Below are positions 60,089 to 64,000 of a DNA stretch of 64,000 nt, in pieces. Position 1 is the stretch's first letter; the number at the start of each line of letters is the position of its first letter. Source of the DNA: Kribbella kalugense (GTDB taxonomy: Bacteria; Actinomycetota; Actinomycetes; Propionibacteriales; Kribbellaceae); the NCBI RefSeq assembly GCF_004365875.1, contig NZ_SODF01000003.1, forward strand, positions 83,805 through 147,804, in the 5' to 3' direction. The notes under the pieces are model-generated. The model was given only the letters and a program-made list of their open reading frames with translations. It was not told the origin of the DNA and ran no database searches. Both the position numbers and the translations under genes were made by a program.

Positions 60089-60700
60089 TCAGGCGAGACC
60101 ACGACGAAGAACGGCGAAAACCTCAGCGACCGCCTTCTCCAGCTCGACCTGCGCCTGTGCGACCTCCTGCGGCGACGCCTGGTCGGACAGGATGCCCATC
60201 AACTGTTCCTCCAGCACGTTCTGCGCGGCCGCATACAGAGCCGCGATCAGCCTGTTTCGCAGGTGATCCGGCGATCGTTCATCGAGAGCCTCGGTGAGCA
60301 AGATCTCCAGCTCGGAGGCGGCCAACCGACGACGAGCTAGCAGAGCCGGACTGTCCTCGATCGTCCGGACGAACTGCTTCCAGGTGGCCAGGTGCCCGAC
60401 GTCGAACCGGCCCCGAGTCCCCGCGAGGTACTGCGCCTCCAGCACGTCGATCGGATCCGCATCCGCCGGCGCCTCCCCGATCGCCTGCGCCGGACCTCGC
60501 CACCACCCCGACTCGTCGAAGAACAGATCCTCCTTGGCCGGGAAGTGATTGAACACCGTCTGTACGGCGACATCGGCCGCGGCGGCCACCTCCGCGACGG
60601 TCACCGCGTCGAACCCGCGCTCGAAGAACAGCGTGGTGGCCACGTCCGAGATGGCCTGCCGCGTCTGCTGCTTCTTGCGTTCCCGCCGCCCGAGCTCCAT
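60089..60700 (-). CDS. TetR-family regulator
   Basis: 203 residues. The HTH is DAVTVAEVAAAADVAVQTVF with NHFPAKEDLFFDE, and the ligand domain is helical. It is divergent from the NAD(P)-binding reductase gene, and TGTAGTCACTACA in between is a likely operator. prfB follows closely in the same direction. Confidence 0.93.
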   Translation of the reverse strand: MELGRRERKKQQTRQAISDVATTLFFERGFDAVTVAEVAAAADVAVQTVFNHFPAKEDLFFDESGWWRGPAQAIGEAPADADPIDVLEAQYLAGTRGRFDVGHLATWKQFVRTIEDSPALLARRRLAASELEILLTEALDERSPDHLRNRLIAALYAAAQNVLEEQLMGILSDQASPQEVAQAQVELEKAVAEVFAVLRRGLA

Positions 60701-60740
60701 TGCACCGAGGGTAGTGCATCTGCTTTACTGATTCCAATCA

Positions 60741-60753
60741 TGTAGTCACTACA
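60741..60753. promoter_or_regulatory. Candidate TetR operator TGTAGT-C-ACTACA
   Basis: A perfect 6-bp inverted repeat around one base, in the 70-bp region between the divergent TetR and reductase genes. Confidence 0.6.
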
Positions 60754-60770
60754 ACTTTGGAGCTTCTCAC

Positions 60771-61571
60771 ATGACGATTCTCGTCACCGGCGGTCGCGGC
60801 GCGATCGCCCGCGCCGTCACCGCCGGCCTGATCGCGGCCGGCCAGGACGTCCGCGTCGCCAGCCGCGAACCCTCTGACCTCCCGTCCGCGGTCAGCTACG
60901 ACGCGGCCGACCCTGCCCCCGCCCTCCGCGACATCAGCCAGGTCTTCTTGTACTCCGACCCGCACTCGGCGCCTGCCTTCGCGGCCGCTGCCCAGGCCGC
61001 CGGGGTAAAGCAGGTCGTCCTGCTGTCCTCGCTGTCATCCCTCGACGGTTCCGAGGATCCGCACGCGAAGACCGAGCAGGTGATCGCCAACGGTTCGTAC
61101 GCGACCACGCGGCTGCAGCCCGGCGCGTTCATGAGCAACGCGCGGTACTGGGCGCACCAGGTCCGCGCGACCGGCCAGATCCGGCTGCCGTACCTCGACG
61201 CCGAGGAAGCGCCGATCCACTCGTTGGACATCGCCGACGCCGCCCTCCGCATCCTCCTCGACGGCCCGGGCAGCGGCCACGACGGACGTGGCTACCCGCT
61301 CACCGGACCGGAGTCGATGACGCGGCGGCACCAGATCGCGCTCATCACCGAGGTGACCGGCGTACCAGTCGAGGCCGTCGAGCTCACGCCCGACGAGGCC
61401 CGCGGCGAGATGCGCATGCGCGACGAAGGCCAGCGCGAAACCCTGCTCGCCTACTGGGCCTCACGAGTCGGCATCCCGCACCCGATCGAGCCCGGCGTAG
61501 AACTCCTCACCAACCACACCGCCCGCACCTGGACCACCTGGCTCACCGACAACCCAGGCCTCTTCACCTGA
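60771..61571 (+). CDS. NmrA-like NAD(P)H-binding protein
   Basis: 266 residues. The Rossmann start TILVTGGRGAIARAVTAGLI carries the glycine-rich loop; KQVVLLSSLSSLDG and TTRLQPGAFMSN match NmrA-like atypical SDRs that lack the usual catalytic Tyr-Lys pair. It may be a redox sensor or reductase. It is the probable target of the divergent TetR regulator. The stop overlaps the tadG-like gene by 8 bp. Confidence 0.9.
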   Translation: MTILVTGGRGAIARAVTAGLIAAGQDVRVASREPSDLPSAVSYDAADPAPALRDISQVFLYSDPHSAPAFAAAAQAAGVKQVVLLSSLSSLDGSEDPHAKTEQVIANGSYATTRLQPGAFMSNARYWAHQVRATGQIRLPYLDAEEAPIHSLDIADAALRILLDGPGSGHDGRGYPLTGPESMTRRHQIALITEVTGVPVEAVELTPDEARGEMRMRDEGQRETLLAYWASRVGIPHPIEPGVELLTNHTARTWTTWLTDNPGLFT

Positions 61572-61995
61572 TCGGAACGATGGCGGCGGACTCGGAGGAT
61601 ACGTCGGCTGAGCCGGGGAAGCCTGGGGGTTGGAAGGGGAGGTCCGCGGTGGAGGTGAGGCGGACGGTGACCGTCGTACCCTCGACGTCCACGGACCAGT
61701 CGAGTCCGTCGAATCTGTTGCTTGCAGCAACTTCATTGAGGTAGTCGGCGGTCAGCCGGGCGGCCTGGTCCGGGTCGATCGCCGCGTTGCCGCCGGCACC
61801 GGGCTGGGCGTAGACGGCGGCTAGTCCGTTGGCCGCGGCAAGGACCGCACCGTCCGCGGTCGCGTCCAGGTCCCGCCGGACCAGGAAGACCTTCGAGATG
61901 TCGGTCACCACCACGATCATCAACAGGATAATCACGGTGAAGCCGATGATGAGGACGGTCATCTGGCCGTCCTCGCCGCGTCTGCGCCGGCTCAT
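61564..61995 (-). CDS. TadG-like pilus assembly protein
   Basis: 143 residues. A TadE/TadG-type N-terminus (GEDGQMTVLIIGFTVIILLM) is a prepilin-like hydrophobic segment, followed by ADGAVLAAANGL and an extracytoplasmic beta domain. Start ATG 61995 overlaps the upstream tadE stop. It is the last gene of the Tad/Flp pilus operon in this window. Confidence 0.85.
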   Translation of the reverse strand: MSRRRRGEDGQMTVLIIGFTVIILLMIVVVTDISKVFLVRRDLDATADGAVLAAANGLAAVYAQPGAGGNAAIDPDQAARLTADYLNEVAASNRFDGLDWSVDVEGTTVTVRLTSTADLPFQPPGFPGSADVSSESAAIVPIR

Positions 61996-62441
61996 CCCGA
62001 GCCCTTGGCCTGGCGGTAGTCGCCGAACGCCTCGGTGTGCGAGGCGCTGATGTGGATCGCCGGCGGTTCGCCGCCGAGCGCGTCCGGGATGAGCGGGAGC
62101 CGGACCTCGGTGTCGAGCGTGACGGTGACCGTCGACCCCGGCTGCAGACAGGCCGGGTCGCAACTGATCTTGAGGTCGTCGGAGCCGAGGTCGATGCCCT
62201 GGTCCTTCATCGCCAGCTTCGCGGCGTCGAACGCGCGGGCTCGCGCCTCGTCCTCGGACACCCCGTCCGGCACGATGATGAACGCGCGGCCGGCAGCCCG
62301 GGTCGCCGCGGTCGCGCCGTACGACGCCCGCTGTACGTCGAAGACGCCGAGCATCATGTAGACCAGCGGGACCATCAGCAGGATCGCCAGCCAGGAGAAC
62401 TCGACGACCGCACTCCCGCGCTCGTCCCGCCGGCGGCTCAC
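61992..62441 (-). CDS. TadE-like pseudopilin
   Basis: 149 residues from GTG 62441 (GGAG upstream). The pseudopilin motif is ERGSAVVEFSWLAILLMVPL with the conserved Glu, followed by an extracytoplasmic domain with two Cys (SCDPACL). It overlaps both neighbouring genes by 4 bp (GTGA, ATGA). Confidence 0.9.
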   Translation of the reverse strand: MSRRRDERGSAVVEFSWLAILLMVPLVYMMLGVFDVQRASYGATAATRAAGRAFIIVPDGVSEDEARARAFDAAKLAMKDQGIDLGSDDLKISCDPACLQPGSTVTVTLDTEVRLPLIPDALGGEPPAIHISASHTEAFGDYRQAKGSG

Positions 62442-62824
62442 TCGCCCGTCTCCTTCACTGCGTGCCCTTGGACGCTGAACGAGATGCCTGGACCCCACAG
62501 CCCGAGCGGCGGCATGTGTCCCTGGACGGTGACCTCGACGCCGGGCTGTCCGTCGATGTCGGTCTCGTCCGCCGACACCGAGTCGATCAGCTGGTCCCGC
62601 ACCACGCCGCTGATCAACTCCCGGGTGCGCGCCTCACCGTCGGCCGGCTCCCGGTTGAGCACGGCCGCGTAGTGCGCACCCTCGGAGGCCGCGGCGGTCA
62701 CGGTGTTGCGCACGTACAGGAACAGGCCGACCTGGAGGATGCCGAGGAACAGCGGGACCAGGATCGTCGAGACCAGGACGAAGTCGACGACCGCCGATCC
62801 CCGCTCGCCGCGGGCTTTCCGCAT
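62438..62824 (-). CDS. TadE-like pseudopilin
   Basis: 128 residues. It starts RGERGSAVVDFVLVSTILVP, the TadE pseudopilin segment with Asp in place of the usual Glu5, followed by YVRNTVTAAASEGAHYAAV. The ATG overlaps the flp stop codon by one base. Confidence 0.88.
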   Translation of the reverse strand: MRKARGERGSAVVDFVLVSTILVPLFLGILQVGLFLYVRNTVTAAASEGAHYAAVLNREPADGEARTRELISGVVRDQLIDSVSADETDIDGQPGVEVTVQGHMPPLGLWGPGISFSVQGHAVKETGE

Positions 62825-63021
62825 TACTTGTTGGCGACCGACGACAAGGCATTCCTGAGCATGGTGGCGAGTTGGTCACCGGCGAGTGTCCAGATCGCGA
62901 CGACCAGACCGGCCGTCATCACCGTGATCAGCACCCAGCCGGGTACGTCGCCGCGCTCCTTCCGCGCCGGGCGTGGCCTCAGCAGCAACGCCACGAACAG
63001 TCTCGTCAGGTGTAGGGACAT
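62824..63021 (-). CDS. Flp-type pilin-like small membrane protein
   Basis: 65 residues from ATG 63021 with GGAGAGG upstream. A basic stretch and ERGDVPGWVLITVMTAGLVV lead into one transmembrane helix. Position between tadC and tadE and the size fit an Flp/DUF4244-like pilin component. Confidence 0.8.
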   Translation of the reverse strand: MSLHLTRLFVALLLRPRPARKERGDVPGWVLITVMTAGLVVAIWTLAGDQLATMLRNALSSVANK

Positions 63022-63035
63022 GACCTCTCCTCGAT

Positions 63036-63974
63036 TCATCCGGCGATCAGCCGGATTCCGACAGCGCCTGGGTAGAAGGCGAAGGCGATGGTCACCGGGA
63101 GGACCAGAAAGATCACCGGCACCATCATGGCTACTTCGCGGCGCGCACCGGACTCGATCAGCTCGCGGCGCCCCGCTTCCCGGATGTCGCCGGCCTGCGC
63201 CCGCAGTACGTCGGCCAGCGGGGTGCCGCGCTCCAGCGCCACCGCCAACCCGTCCGCGAACCGCGACAGCGCCAGCAACCCGGTGCGGTCCGCGAGCGCG
63301 TCGAGCGCGCGGACCAGTGTCTCCCCCGCCCTGGTCTCTGCCAGGACCCGTTTCAGTTCGTCGGCCAGGTCGCCCCGGCACGATCGCGTCACCCGGTCGA
63401 GGGCGGCCGCCGGACCCTCTCCGGCCGCGACCGACAGCGCCAGCAACTCGGCCACGGTCGGCAGCTCGGCGAGCAGTCGCCGCTCACGCCGCCGTACCTG
63501 TGTGGTCAGGAAGGTGTCGCGACCGAGGACTCCGACGACCCCGAGGACCAGGCAGAAGACCAACATCGCCACCGGGTTGCCGACGCCGAACGCGACGGCG
63601 ACGATCGAGATCACCAGACCACCGCCGAAGGCCAGCGTCCCCCAAAGCAGCTGCTCGATCCGGAACTCCTCCACGGTCCGCTCGATCCCGGCCCGCTGCA
63701 TCCGTCGCCGGATCGTGCCCGCCCCGCCGAGGATCCGCTCCAGCCGTCGCGCCGCCGAACGCAGCGACGGGCCGAACAGCCGCAGGATCGCGTAGAACGG
63801 CGACCGCGAGTCCACTACCCCGACGAAGACGTCCGGCGCCCCGAGATCCTGCAGGTACGGCGAGATCCGCTCGTCCACCGAGGGTTTGCGCAGGAACGGC
63901 AGCCGCAGTACGGCGAGCAGCAGGCCGGCGCCGAGCAGCGCGCCGAGGGAACCACCGATCAGCATCGGGCTCAT
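63036..63974 (-). CDS. TadC-like type II/IV secretion system F-domain protein
   Basis: 312 residues with membrane segments at the N-terminus, near 110-150 and at the C-terminus. The T2SSF domain (LLAELPTVAELLALSVAAGE; LADRTGLLALSRFADGLAVA) forms the inner-membrane platform for pilus assembly. The ATG at 63974 overlaps the upstream gene stop (ATGA). It is followed closely by the flp-like gene. Confidence 0.92.
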   Translation of the reverse strand: MSPMLIGGSLGALLGAGLLLAVLRLPFLRKPSVDERISPYLQDLGAPDVFVGVVDSRSPFYAILRLFGPSLRSAARRLERILGGAGTIRRRMQRAGIERTVEEFRIEQLLWGTLAFGGGLVISIVAVAFGVGNPVAMLVFCLVLGVVGVLGRDTFLTTQVRRRERRLLAELPTVAELLALSVAAGEGPAAALDRVTRSCRGDLADELKRVLAETRAGETLVRALDALADRTGLLALSRFADGLAVALERGTPLADVLRAQAGDIREAGRRELIESGARREVAMMVPVIFLVLPVTIAFAFYPGAVGIRLIAG

Positions 63975-64000
63975 CGCAGCACCCGCTCCGGCTCGGGCAA
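63971..64000 (-). CDS. C-terminal end of the upstream pilus gene, partial (probably tadB)
   Basis: Only the last nine codons (LPEPERVLR) and the TGA are inside the window. The stop overlaps the tadC start. Identity as tadB is inferred from the usual tadA-tadB-tadC order. Confidence 0.5.
   Translation of the reverse strand: MPEPERVLR

Overview
The window is chromosomal DNA from a high-GC Gram-positive actinomycete, most likely Kribbella or a close relative in the Nocardioidaceae/Kribbellaceae (inferred from style; I could not run a search). Supporting signs are very high GC, many GTG starts, DUF222/HNH and DUF1707 proteins, Tat-type lipoprotein binding proteins, an F420-type LLM oxidoreductase, and a tmRNA whose predicted tag, ANSQRTDFALAA, resembles the short mycobacterial tag. 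There is no rRNA, tRNA, transposase, prophage or CRISPR array.

Layout. 0-2.6 kb: a DUF222/HNH protein whose 3' end has been tandemly duplicated. 2.6-9.6 kb: a phosphotransferase, then a polysaccharide island with a LacI regulator, a cytoplasmic CE15 glucuronoyl esterase and two secreted clan GH-A glycosidases. Four sites of the same TGYGMAA-N4-TTGCRCN form sit at these genes and are probably the regulator's operators. 9.6-13.7 kb: a DUF1269 protein, a two-gene ABC exporter and a DesK/DesR-like two-component pair. 13.7-17.6 kb: a sulfite-oxidase-type molybdoenzyme, and an overlapping operon of a DUF1707 protein, a small membrane protein and a multicopper oxidase. 17.7-23.0 kb: an operon of GH36 alpha-galactosidase, two sugar permeases and a Tat lipoprotein binding protein. 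23.2-26.4 kb: two adjacent nucleotidyltransferases, and an HTH/SRPBCC pair behind a clear operator. 26.5-35.2 kb: a secreted SGNH hydrolase, an M4 metalloprotease, an FHA membrane protein, a MarR/epoxide hydrolase pair and an alpha/beta hydrolase.

35.7-41.3 kb is a conserved housekeeping block read on the minus strand: ftsE, ftsX, an M23 cell-wall hydrolase, smpB, two membrane proteins and ssrA (tmRNA). prfB, which is usually close to ftsE, lies about 17.7 kb upstream at 59-60 kb. The interval holds accessory genes: a PfkB kinase, an orphan solute-binding protein, cspA, a cytidine-deaminase-like enzyme, a reductive-pyrimidine/hydantoin operon (amidohydrolase, dihydropyrimidinase, LLM oxidoreductase), PhzF, TetR/SRPBCC, a serpin, and several regulator-transporter pairs. 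61.5-64 kb is the distal part of a Tad/Flp pilus operon (tadB end, tadC, flp, two tadE, tadG-like).

The most unusual signals are at the DNA level. The palindrome GGTATACC occurs at least ten times inside coding sequence between 2.8 and 26.3 kb, in all three codon phases and sometimes at the cost of the rare Ile codon ATA; I found no copy in the rest of the window. Two families of intergenic inverted repeats recur. Two promoters have perfect operators that include the start codon. The tmRNA leader carries an rRNA-leader-like motif.
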